A stretch of DNA of 64,000 bases from Zunongwangia mangrovi (GTDB lineage Bacteria; Bacteroidota; Bacteroidia; Flavobacteriales; Flavobacteriaceae), in contig NZ_FOKV01000008.1 in the NCBI RefSeq assembly GCF_900112105.1, positions 124,001 through 188,000 of the forward strand. The letters run 5' to 3'. The notes beneath the pieces were generated by a model. That model was given only the letters and a program-made list of their open reading frames with translations, was not told the origin of the DNA and made no database searches. The stretch's first letter is position 1. Each line of letters begins with the position of its first letter. Shown here in pieces: positions 54,866 through 62,970 of the stretch. A program made the position numbers and the translations under genes.

Positions 54866-57412
54866 ATGCAGCAAATAAACACCACAAAACCGGGATTTTC
54901 ATGGCTGCTAAAAATGGCCTGGAGAGATGGGAAAGCCAGCAAACGTAAGCTTTTGCTTTTTATGGCTTCGATCGTTTTAGGAATTGCCGCGGTGGTTTCT
55001 ATTCAGTCTTTTGGAGAAAATTTACAGGATAATATTGCGCTACAATCTAAATCTTTGATGGGCGCCGATTATACCATTGATATGAATCACCCGCCAAGTG
55101 AACGGGTAACCGAAATTATGGATTCGCTGGGCATCGATTCTCGTGAAATTAGTTTTGCCTCGATGGCGGCTTTTCCCAATAAAACGGGGACAAAGTTTGT
55201 AAGCGTTCGCGGTATCGATGGCGGTTTTCCGTTTTATGGAGAATTTGAAACTACTCCAAAATCTGCCGGCATAGATTACCAAAATCAAAACGGAGCTTTG
55301 GTAGATGCCACGGTGATGCTTCAGTTAGATCTTAGTGTTGGCGATAGTATTAAAATTGGTGAAATTACGCTACCTATTTTAGGTAAATTAACTCAGGCTC
55401 CCGGTAGCTCTTCGCTTTTTGGGGCCATTGCGCCACCGGTAATTATTCCGTATAAATTCATTGAGCAAACGGGACTTATACAAACCGGAAGCCGAATTAA
55501 TTACAACTACTATTTTGTAGCCGATAAAAATACCGATCTTAAACTTTTAGACGAAAAAATCGATCCTCAGTTAGATAAAGAAGATGCCGATTTAGATACA
55601 CATTTATCTACCAGCGAACGATTGGGAAGACGTTATGAGAACTTCGGAAAATTCCTGAATCTTGTTGCCTTTATCGCATTATTATTGGGTTGTGTTGGGA
55701 TTGCCAGTGCCATAAATATTTACATCAAAGAAAAATTAAAGTCGGTTGCCGTACTAAAATGTCTTGGCGCTTCACGAAAACAAAGCTTTTTGATCTTTTT
55801 AATTCAGGTCGCTTTTATAGGTTTATTAAGCGGAATTTTAGGAAGTGTTTTGGGAGTGATCTTACAGTACGCATTTCCGGTAATTTTAGAAGGATTACTT
55901 CCGGTTGAAATTGCTTTATCCATTTCAGGGCGAGTTATTTTTGCAGGGATCATTTTGGGCGTTTTAATGTCGGTTTTATTCGCCTTGTATCCGCTAGTAG
56001 GAACACTTTATGTATCGCCGCTTCAGGTATTACGGGTTCAAGAAAATACAGGCTCAAAATCACGAAAAGCGCTTTTAGGAATTTCAGTATTAATTATTTT
56101 ATTTTTATTTCTGTTCTCGTTTTGGCTGCTTAGAAACTGGCAATATTCGCTATCCTTTATTGGTGGTGTTTTAGTCACGTTTGCGATTTTAGCCGGTGTG
56201 GCTAAAGTGTTTATGAATCTAATTAGGAAGTTTTTCCCAGATTCGTGGAGTTTTGTTTCAAGACAATCACTTCGGAATTTGTTTAGACCACAAAATCAGA
56301 CTTTAATTTTAATCCTTGCCATTGGGATTGGTACTTTTTTGATAAGCACACTTTATTTCAGCAAAGACCTTTTACTCGCGCAGGCCACTTTAGAAAATAA
56401 CAATACCAGCGCAAATATGATCCTGCTGGATGTGCAAACCAACCAGACAAAAAATATTGCTGAAACTATAGAATCTCAGGATCTACCGGTCTTAGAAGAC
56501 ATCCCAATCGTTACCATGCGCGTGCAAAATATTAATGGCCGCAGTGTAAACGAGATTAGAGAGGACACTACTTCTACGATAAATGGCTGGATTTTGAGTC
56601 ATGAGTTTAGAGTGACCTATCGCGATTCTTTAATTGCTTCGGAAAGTATCGAAAATGGCGAATGGATTCCGGAAAGCGAAAATACAGCGCTAATTCCAAT
56701 TTCGGTGAGCACCAATTTTGCTGAAGATGCCAAGGTAAAAGTTGGCGATAAAGTTACTTTTAATGTTCAGGGCGTGTTGATGAATACTGAAATTGCCAGC
56801 ACTCGTTTAGTGGATTGGGGAAGAATGCAAACTAATTTTTCGATCGTTTTTCCAAAAGGAATTTTAGAACAGGCACCACAATTTCACGTGATGACCACGC
56901 AGGTTCCAGATGCTAAAAAATCAGCTGAAATTCAGCAAATATTAGTCAGCAATTATCCAAACGTTTCGATCTTAGATCTTCGCCAGGTGCTAAGCATCAT
57001 CGAAGGCTTGCTCGATAAAATAGGATGGATCATTAATTTTATGGCATTTTTTAGTATTCTTACGGGAATCATCGTTTTACTGGGTGCCGTTAGAACCAGC
57101 AAATATCAGCGAATCAATGAAAGTGTATTGCTGCGAACCATTGGTGCAAAAAGCAACCAAATCCTTGAAATCGCAGCTTTAGAATATATTTATTTAGGTG
57201 TTTTGGGAAGTTTAAGCGGAATTTTACTCTCACTAATTAGCAGTTTGCTTTTAGCCTGGTTGGCTTTTGAAACGACCTTTATCCCATCCTGGGTTCCGTT
57301 TGGAATTTTATTCCCGGGAATCACTTTACTGGTTTTAATTATAGGATTGGCGAATAGCCGAAGCGTTATTAAAAATCCGCCATTACAGGTATTGAGAAGA
57401 GAAAGTATTTAA
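54866..57412 (+). CDS. FtsX/YbbP-like ABC transporter permease
   Basis: 848 aa with about ten membrane spans: an N-terminal span and large periplasmic MacB-like domain, FtsX bundle (LNLVAFIALLLGCVGIASAI ... KCLGASRKQSF), a central linker pair, a second periplasmic domain and a second FtsX bundle (FMAFFSILTGIIVLLGAVRT ... RTIGAKSNQIL). This long two-bundle form equals YbbP, proposed to act with TesA in envelope lipid or lipoprotein handling. Mechanotransmission type. Confidence 0.9.
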   Translation: MQQINTTKPGFSWLLKMAWRDGKASKRKLLLFMASIVLGIAAVVSIQSFGENLQDNIALQSKSLMGADYTIDMNHPPSERVTEIMDSLGIDSREISFASMAAFPNKTGTKFVSVRGIDGGFPFYGEFETTPKSAGIDYQNQNGALVDATVMLQLDLSVGDSIKIGEITLPILGKLTQAPGSSSLFGAIAPPVIIPYKFIEQTGLIQTGSRINYNYYFVADKNTDLKLLDEKIDPQLDKEDADLDTHLSTSERLGRRYENFGKFLNLVAFIALLLGCVGIASAINIYIKEKLKSVAVLKCLGASRKQSFLIFLIQVAFIGLLSGILGSVLGVILQYAFPVILEGLLPVEIALSISGRVIFAGIILGVLMSVLFALYPLVGTLYVSPLQVLRVQENTGSKSRKALLGISVLIILFLFLFSFWLLRNWQYSLSFIGGVLVTFAILAGVAKVFMNLIRKFFPDSWSFVSRQSLRNLFRPQNQTLILILAIGIGTFLISTLYFSKDLLLAQATLENNNTSANMILLDVQTNQTKNIAETIESQDLPVLEDIPIVTMRVQNINGRSVNEIREDTTSTINGWILSHEFRVTYRDSLIASESIENGEWIPESENTALIPISVSTNFAEDAKVKVGDKVTFNVQGVLMNTEIASTRLVDWGRMQTNFSIVFPKGILEQAPQFHVMTTQVPDAKKSAEIQQILVSNYPNVSILDLRQVLSIIEGLLDKIGWIINFMAFFSILTGIIVLLGAVRTSKYQRINESVLLRTIGAKSNQILEIAALEYIYLGVLGSLSGILLSLISSLLLAWLAFETTFIPSWVPFGILFPGITLLVLIIGLANSRSVIKNPPLQVLRRESI

Positions 57413-57416
57413 ATTG

Positions 57417-57455
57417 AAAAGCTTCGAATCTTAGTTCAGAATCGAAGCTTTTTAA
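57417..57455. terminator. Bidirectional terminator after the ABC permease
   Basis: AAAAGCTTCGA (57417-57427) with TCGAAGCTTTT (57442-57452), 14-nt loop. It is between the permease and the convergent lipoprotein gene. Confidence 0.85.
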
Positions 57456-57471
57456 ATATTTTCGACAAAAG

Positions 57472-58578
57472 CTATTCTTCTACTTCGCTTAACTCGACAT
57501 TTGTTTGGTAATAATAGTCAGTTTCCCAAATCCCTTTTTTAGAAAAGCGAGCGCCACTACTGGAATCTCTATAAGTAACTTTGTAAGGAACTTCAAAATG
57601 ATACTTATTTAAAGAATAATTGATAGCGTAAGTAGCTTGCGGTGGTATATTGAAAGTAAAATTTTCAGAAGACTCAAAATTTGTTGTCCACTCAAAAGCT
57701 TCTTTATAATTCACTTCATGACGCGATCCTGTATCTATTGTTGCTTCCTCATTATCAAATAGAATTTCAGGAAGTCTAGTTTGAAAACTATCATTTTCAA
57801 GTTCAACTGAGATTTGTTGATTATTTTCAGCAAAAGAAGCGGTAAAACTTTTAGGAAATTTCCCTTCATCTGGATCTGAAAATTCCATTATCTCCTCGCT
57901 TGAATTTGTGATCGTATCGCTATTTACCATTATCCACTCGCTGTTAGTAACTTCACCCTCATCTACCAAAAATTCTATATCATAAATCTCAAAATTTCCT
58001 CTAGGTATAATCTGAAATTGTTGATTTTCAGCATCATTTTTTGCAGATAAAAAAACAGAACTTTCAGCACTTTCAAGAACAAAATTGCTGTTGTTTTCGC
58101 CTAAATTCGCATTTTGAATCAACGAATAATTTTCATTTTTACTGGGTAAAATTCGCCAAAATTGTGTGTTCTGAAATTGATTATTTTCTTCTTCAAAAAA
58201 TACAACAGGCTGCAAAATATCACTATTCTCGCCTACTCCTATTTCTCTCACATCGGGAACTGAAATTAAAGTAAAAGAATCCTCATCATACGCTGAATTA
58301 GACAAACCAAAAGCAAAACGATCGTCAGTTTCAGTAAAATCTTTTAAAATTAAGGTATTTTGTTGATCTGAAAGACTTAAAAATTTTCCTGAAGCTACAG
58401 ATTTCACATAAAACGGAATTCCGGTGAAATCATGCCAGTCTTCAGCATTATAATCTTGCGGCGCTTCCAGATCGTTCACAAAATAATCTGAAGGCACTTC
58501 AGCAAATCGGATTTCATCATCTTCAGAACAGGAAATTAAACAGAAAAAGAAAAGAATGAGTACATAAAACTTATTCAT
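57472..58578 (-). CDS. Lipoprotein with predicted beta-trefoil and aerolysin-like domains
   Basis: About 368 aa. Lipobox FCLISC. Residues about 50-195 contain three repeats that begin like PFYVKSVASGKFLSL, SFTLISVPD and NYSLIQNANLG and end QFWRILP and QQFQIIP, the rhythm of a ricin-type beta-trefoil. The C-terminal half has NSSEEIMEFS, a TTNFESSENFTFNIPPQATY stretch and LNKYHFEVPYKVTYRD, which look like the VPP and vpYt strands of aerolysin/natterin pore formers. Function as a pore-forming or binding lipoprotein is inferred. Upstream ATG at 58590 is an alternative start. Not in a clear operon. Confidence 0.55.
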   Translation of the reverse strand: MNKFYVLILFFFCLISCSEDDEIRFAEVPSDYFVNDLEAPQDYNAEDWHDFTGIPFYVKSVASGKFLSLSDQQNTLILKDFTETDDRFAFGLSNSAYDEDSFTLISVPDVREIGVGENSDILQPVVFFEEENNQFQNTQFWRILPSKNENYSLIQNANLGENNSNFVLESAESSVFLSAKNDAENQQFQIIPRGNFEIYDIEFLVDEGEVTNSEWIMVNSDTITNSSEEIMEFSDPDEGKFPKSFTASFAENNQQISVELENDSFQTRLPEILFDNEEATIDTGSRHEVNYKEAFEWTTNFESSENFTFNIPPQATYAINYSLNKYHFEVPYKVTYRDSSSGARFSKKGIWETDYYYQTNVELSEVEE

Positions 58579-58778
58579 ATAGAAATACATTTTGATAGAT
58601 AAAAAAATAACGGTAAAGTCTATAGAAAATTATCGAAACTTAGGATGAATTCTCCAAAAAGTATTTAAATTGAATAAAATTGTAACCAATTTTATATTAG
58701 CTCGTCGTATAATAAATAAGAGCATTAAAATCCATAATTTCAGCTCTTAGAATTAAACAGCATCAAAAACCATCAATC

Positions 58779-61049
58779 ATGCAAAAACATTATTTATTAT
58801 TTTTTTCCTTTTTTATTCTGAATTTAATTCCCGTCTGTGCGCAGGAAAAACTGAAACCAAATCAACCAATTTCAGGAACATTAAAAACTGCAGAAAGCGC
58901 TGAATCCTTTACTATAGCATTAGATTCGGCTTACTTTGTTTATGGCAAGATCGAACAGGAAACCGTAGATGGCGTTGTAAAGTTATATTCCGCAGAAGAT
59001 AAATTAGTAGAAGAATTTGATAAAACCGGAAAAGGGCCAGATTACTTCAGTTTTGTAACCAGCAAAAAAGGAGATTACCGGCTGGAAGTGGTTCCGTTTA
59101 AGAAAGACTCCGGAAACTTCAGCATAGAAATTTTAACAGCAGAACCTTTGGCAAAATCACCTGAAGGTAAAGTAGACCAACTATTAATTGGATATTCTGG
59201 TGATCATCCAGGCGCTGAAGTTTTGGTTCTCAAAAAAGGAAAAGTACTTTTAGAAAAGGCCTACGGAATGGCCAATCTTAGCTATGATATTCCGTTTAAA
59301 ACCAATACACCAACCAATATTGGTTCTACCACAAAACAATTTACCGCGATGGCGATCATGCTGTTGCAGCAACAGGGAAAATTAAATATCGACGATGATA
59401 TTAGAAAATATATCCCAGAATTACCCGAATTTGAGCATAAAGTAACTTTGCGAAATTTCTTAACGCACACCAACGGATATCGTGAATATCTAAATCTTTT
59501 TTCGCTTACCGGAAGCGATCTTACGCTGCCAATTAGCGAGGAGCAAATTATTAGAAGTATCCAAAATCAGCCAAAATTGCAAAACGAACCGGGAACTAAA
59601 TTCAATTATAATAATACCGGCTTTATTTTATTGAGTCTTGTGGTCGAAAAAGTTACCGATACGCCTTTCCCAGATTGGATGAAAGAAAATGTCTTTAAAC
59701 CGTTGAATATGAATAATACTCGCGTTAGAGCTTCTAACGATGAAATTATTCCCAATCGTGCTGCCGGGTATAAAATTGGCGAATCTGGTGCTTATGTAGA
59801 AGTTGAAGATTTGCAATATTCACGTGGTGCAGGCGGAATTTACACTACCCTACCCGATCTAAAAAACTGGGTCGAAAACTTCAAATCTCACCAATTAGGT
59901 GGCGAAGAAATTTTTAAGGCAATGACGACGCCTTTTGTTTTAAAAAATGGAGATACGCTAGATTATGGATTTGGATTATTTATCGATGAATTTCAGGATA
60001 AAAAGCGAATTCAGCATGGTGGCGCAGATAACGCGCATCGATCGATGTTAATGTACTTACCAGAATTTGATGCAGCGGTGATCACTCAAAGTAATAATGC
60101 GTCTTTTAATAGTGCTTTAATGGCGAATAAAATTGCCAATATTTATTTTGAAGAAGAATTCGATTCATCTAAAAAAGCTGAAGATGGCAAATATGATCTT
60201 GCAAAATTTGAAAAACTGCTAGGTGAATATGCTTTAGATGAGGCACCAGATTTTATTATGAATTTTATGAAGAAAGATGATAAAATCACAGTTCAAGCTA
60301 CTAATCAGCCAGAAATAGAACTTATTGCAGAATCTGATTCGGTTTTTAAAATTAAAGGAATTAACGCACGTGTAAAGTTTGATCTAGACGAAGAAGGAAA
60401 TGCGAAAACCTTAACCTTAATGCAGAATGGAAATCATACGGCGACCAGAATTTCTTCGGAAAAATCCTCTGAAGATTTTGTGTATGAAACATCGAAATTC
60501 GAAAAACTTTTGGGTAAATATGCTTTAGAGGAAATGAAATCTTTTGTGATGACTTTTATGAAAGATGAAGACCGAATTTATGCGCAGGCTACCGGACAAC
60601 CAGAATTTGACTTAATGGCCGAATCTGATTCGCTTTTCAAGATTAAAGGCGTTAATGCCCGGATAAAATTTCATCTTAACGAAAACGGATCGGCAGATTC
60701 GCTAACGCTAATTCAAAATGGCTTGCATATAGCCAAGAAAATAGAAACTTCAGAAAAAGTAGAACTCGATATTTTCACCGGAAGTTTTTACAGCAGTGAG
60801 ATTGAAACCGTTTATGAAATTGAAATGAAAGACGAACATCTAGAAATTTCGAGCTTTTTATTTCCTGAAAATTTAGAATTAGAATATACTACTGAAGATA
60901 CTTTTGCCACGGGTTATCCAGTGCAATCCATAAAATTTATACGTAACAGTAAAAATGAAATTATAGGATTTGAAGTAGATAATGGCAGAACCAGCGGAGT
61001 AAGATTCGATAAAATGAACAAGGATTTTTTAATTCAGAAATCTGAATAA
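58779..61049 (+). CDS. Class-C beta-lactamase-fold serine hydrolase with C-terminal repeats
   Basis: 756 aa. Signal peptide, an N-terminal PPC-like beta domain (about 25-125), then a beta-lactamase/DD-peptidase domain with Ser183-x-x-Lys186 (GSTTKQF), Tyr277 in NYNNTG and His413 in QHGGAD. The tail has two tandem copies of about 85 residues, each with KFEKLLG(E/K)YAL, (A/L)ESDS and I(K)GxNARxKF, followed by a third beta segment. Such proteins cleave D-amino-acid or ester substrates; resistance is not implied. Periplasmic or secreted. Confidence 0.88.
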   Translation: MQKHYLLFFSFFILNLIPVCAQEKLKPNQPISGTLKTAESAESFTIALDSAYFVYGKIEQETVDGVVKLYSAEDKLVEEFDKTGKGPDYFSFVTSKKGDYRLEVVPFKKDSGNFSIEILTAEPLAKSPEGKVDQLLIGYSGDHPGAEVLVLKKGKVLLEKAYGMANLSYDIPFKTNTPTNIGSTTKQFTAMAIMLLQQQGKLNIDDDIRKYIPELPEFEHKVTLRNFLTHTNGYREYLNLFSLTGSDLTLPISEEQIIRSIQNQPKLQNEPGTKFNYNNTGFILLSLVVEKVTDTPFPDWMKENVFKPLNMNNTRVRASNDEIIPNRAAGYKIGESGAYVEVEDLQYSRGAGGIYTTLPDLKNWVENFKSHQLGGEEIFKAMTTPFVLKNGDTLDYGFGLFIDEFQDKKRIQHGGADNAHRSMLMYLPEFDAAVITQSNNASFNSALMANKIANIYFEEEFDSSKKAEDGKYDLAKFEKLLGEYALDEAPDFIMNFMKKDDKITVQATNQPEIELIAESDSVFKIKGINARVKFDLDEEGNAKTLTLMQNGNHTATRISSEKSSEDFVYETSKFEKLLGKYALEEMKSFVMTFMKDEDRIYAQATGQPEFDLMAESDSLFKIKGVNARIKFHLNENGSADSLTLIQNGLHIAKKIETSEKVELDIFTGSFYSSEIETVYEIEMKDEHLEISSFLFPENLELEYTTEDTFATGYPVQSIKFIRNSKNEIIGFEVDNGRTSGVRFDKMNKDFLIQKSE

Positions 61050-61071
61050 TAAATGACTGATTAGTTTGATT

Positions 61072-61096
61072 AAAGGGGGAATATTCCCCTTTTTTC
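61072..61096 (+). terminator. Terminator of the serine hydrolase gene
   Basis: AAAGGGG (61072-61078) pairs with CCCCTTT around GAATATT and runs into a T tract. Confidence 0.85.
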
Positions 61097-61160
61097 TATT
61101 CTTAAAAATTCCTTAAATTTATAATCATCTAAATCTATTGAACCCAATAACCAACTAACC

Positions 61161-61316
61161 ATGAAAAATATTACCAAAAGAGACCTGAAATTTTTATTGC
61201 TAGGATTTTTCTGTTATTTCTCGCTAAATGTTTTTTTAGACTGGAATGAAAACACAGAAGCTTTTTTAGAAGGCTATAACGAAGGTAAAGCCCACTTTCT
61301 GAAAGCGGACGATTAA
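61161..61316 (+). CDS. Tiny single-span membrane protein 1
   Basis: 51 aa: MKNITKRDLKF, then a membrane span (LLLGFFCYFSLNVFLDW), then ENTEAFLEGYNEGKAHFLK. The basic N-terminus suggests a cytosolic start and a short outer tail. It is 2 nt ahead of the next small gene. No family recognised. The codon pattern and clean stop support a real gene. Confidence 0.65.
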   Translation: MKNITKRDLKFLLLGFFCYFSLNVFLDWNENTEAFLEGYNEGKAHFLKADD

Positions 61317-61318
61317 AT

Positions 61319-61492
61319 ATGAGAGCTTTTGTAAAAAATAACATCTCTATCTTAAGCCTTAGTTTTCTGCTTTTGCTTTACTTAACGCTAATGTTATTCA
61401 ATTTTAATGACGAAAAGCGCAAAAGCTTTTTACATGGAAACATTTCTGCCAGTCCTAAGATGATCGAAACAGAAATTGCTAGTCAGGATTAA
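61319..61492 (+). CDS. Tiny single-span membrane protein 2
   Basis: 57 aa: basic start MRAFVKNN, span ILSLSFLLLLYLTLMLFNF, then DEKRKSFLHGNIS. It follows small protein 1 by 2 nt and shares its plan, including a (N)FLxG-like tail motif, so the two may be diverged paralogs. The last 4 nt overlap the stop of the convergent MFS gene. Confidence 0.6.
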   Translation: MRAFVKNNISILSLSFLLLLYLTLMLFNFNDEKRKSFLHGNISASPKMIETEIASQD

Positions 61493-62637
61493 CTATTCTG
61501 CACTTTTGCCTGTCTTTTAAAGAACTTTCTGGAAATGGGGAAAAGCATTAATCCGGCGATAAGAAACAATAAAAAAGCAATCTTTAAACCGAGTAATTCG
61601 GCTAAATAACCAACTAATGGCGGTCCTAGTAGCATTCCCGTTACACTGTATGTTGTTACGATAGAAATTGCCATTCCAGGGCTATATTTTGGTGATTCTC
61701 CTGCAAGGCCCATCGTCATTGGCATTACTGCTGCAATCCCTAAACCAACTACGCTAAAACCAATTAAAGCCGGCCAGAAATAAGGAAATAAAACCACCGT
61801 TAAAACGCCAAAAACAACCATTAAAGAACTAACAATATACGTTCTTGGCATCCCTATTTTTTCTACCACCAAATCTGAACAGAAACGAGAAATCGCCATA
61901 AAAACCATAAAAGTTAGATAGCCAAGCGTAAAGATCTCTTCTCCAACCACTTCTTTAAAATACACTCCGCTCCAGTCGAACATCCCGCCTTCGCACAAAG
62001 ACGCGAAAAAAACCATTAGCCCTAAGATGAAAATATAGCCATCTGGTTTTCCTAATTTTAATTTGCTACCGCCGGTAGTTTTATCGCCACTAAGTAAAAA
62101 ACCAAAACTACTACCAATACAGACTAAACTTACGGTCGCAACTACACTTAAATGAATAGGCATTTCTACACCAAATTTCACCATAAAAGTCGACAAAGCC
62201 ACGCCAATGATCCCTCCACAACTCCATGCAGCGTGAAAAGAACCTATGATCTTCCGAAGGAAAGATTTTTGTAAACTTATCGATTGAGTATTCATCGAGA
62301 TGTTCATTATTCGCATCGCAAAAGCAAAAAAGAACATACTCAGCATTAAAGTATAAATATTGGTAGACCAGCCAATCCCAGCTAAAGACATAGAAATAAG
62401 AACGATCCCAGCAAAAAGCGGACTACGACTGTCGAATTTTGATACCAGCCAGCCAGAAATAGGTAAACCCACAATATTTCCAAAAGGCATTACTAAAAGC
62501 AGGCTTCCTAACTCGGCTTCACTTAGATCGTATAATTCTTTTACTGACGGAATTCTGGAAGCCCAGGTAGAAAATGAAATTCCACTTATAAAAAAACAAA
62601 TACTTAATGCGATGCGTTGTTTGTGTCTAGCTTCCAT
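61489..62637 (-). CDS. MFS transporter (YbjJ-like)
   Basis: 382 aa with about twelve membrane spans. The start GISFSTWASRIPSVKELYDLS resembles the WATRTPAIRD motif of Escherichia coli YbjJ, and the mid segment FHAAWSCGGIIGVAL fits that subfamily. Substrate unknown. The ATG at 62637 (MEARHKQRI) is preferred over an in-frame non-ATG codon 13 positions upstream. Divergent from the RND gene. Confidence 0.85.
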   Translation of the reverse strand: MEARHKQRIALSICFFISGISFSTWASRIPSVKELYDLSEAELGSLLLVMPFGNIVGLPISGWLVSKFDSRSPLFAGIVLISMSLAGIGWSTNIYTLMLSMFFFAFAMRIMNISMNTQSISLQKSFLRKIIGSFHAAWSCGGIIGVALSTFMVKFGVEMPIHLSVVATVSLVCIGSSFGFLLSGDKTTGGSKLKLGKPDGYIFILGLMVFFASLCEGGMFDWSGVYFKEVVGEEIFTLGYLTFMVFMAISRFCSDLVVEKIGMPRTYIVSSLMVVFGVLTVVLFPYFWPALIGFSVVGLGIAAVMPMTMGLAGESPKYSPGMAISIVTTYSVTGMLLGPPLVGYLAELLGLKIAFLLFLIAGLMLFPISRKFFKRQAKVQNS

Positions 62638-62970
62638 CTTAAAAACAAAAACACAAATATCAACATTTAGAATCAATTATGATGATCTAAAAAGCTCATA
62701 TTGCTTAATAATGAAACTTTTTAAAGTTTCTGATTTATAATGACTTGTAAGATTCCTCAAAAAAGTCTTATTTATTGCCATTCTAAATTAATAAAATAAG
62801 CTTCCTAAAATATTTTATTTGCGATTTTGTAAAGAAATGAATTCTATTTTATCGATTTATCATAAAAGTAGATTCTTAAACTTTTTAAAAATCTTCTTAA
62901 GGGAATCTTAAGAATTGCCTTAGTTTTTTCTAAGGGCAAATTACCAAATTGCGCCTAAAATTGTTAGAAA
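62638..62970. promoter_or_regulatory. MFS/RND divergent region with phased CTTAA boxes
   Basis: 333 bp with no gene. TCTTAA(A/G) boxes begin at 62874, 62895 and 62906, spaced 21 and 11 bp, so all are on one helical face. The last two also form a perfect 8-bp inverted repeat, TTCTTAAG (62894-62901) / CTTAAGAA (62907-62914). A TTGCC-TTAG / CTAAGGGCAA hairpin follows (62915-62939). OmpR-type response regulators bind such phased direct repeats; identity of the regulator is unknown. Confidence 0.6.

Noticed and set aside
58779-61049. Antibiotic-resistance beta-lactamase
   Set aside because: The SxxK, YxN and HGG pattern with long extra domains fits general serine hydrolases; no evidence of lactam resistance.
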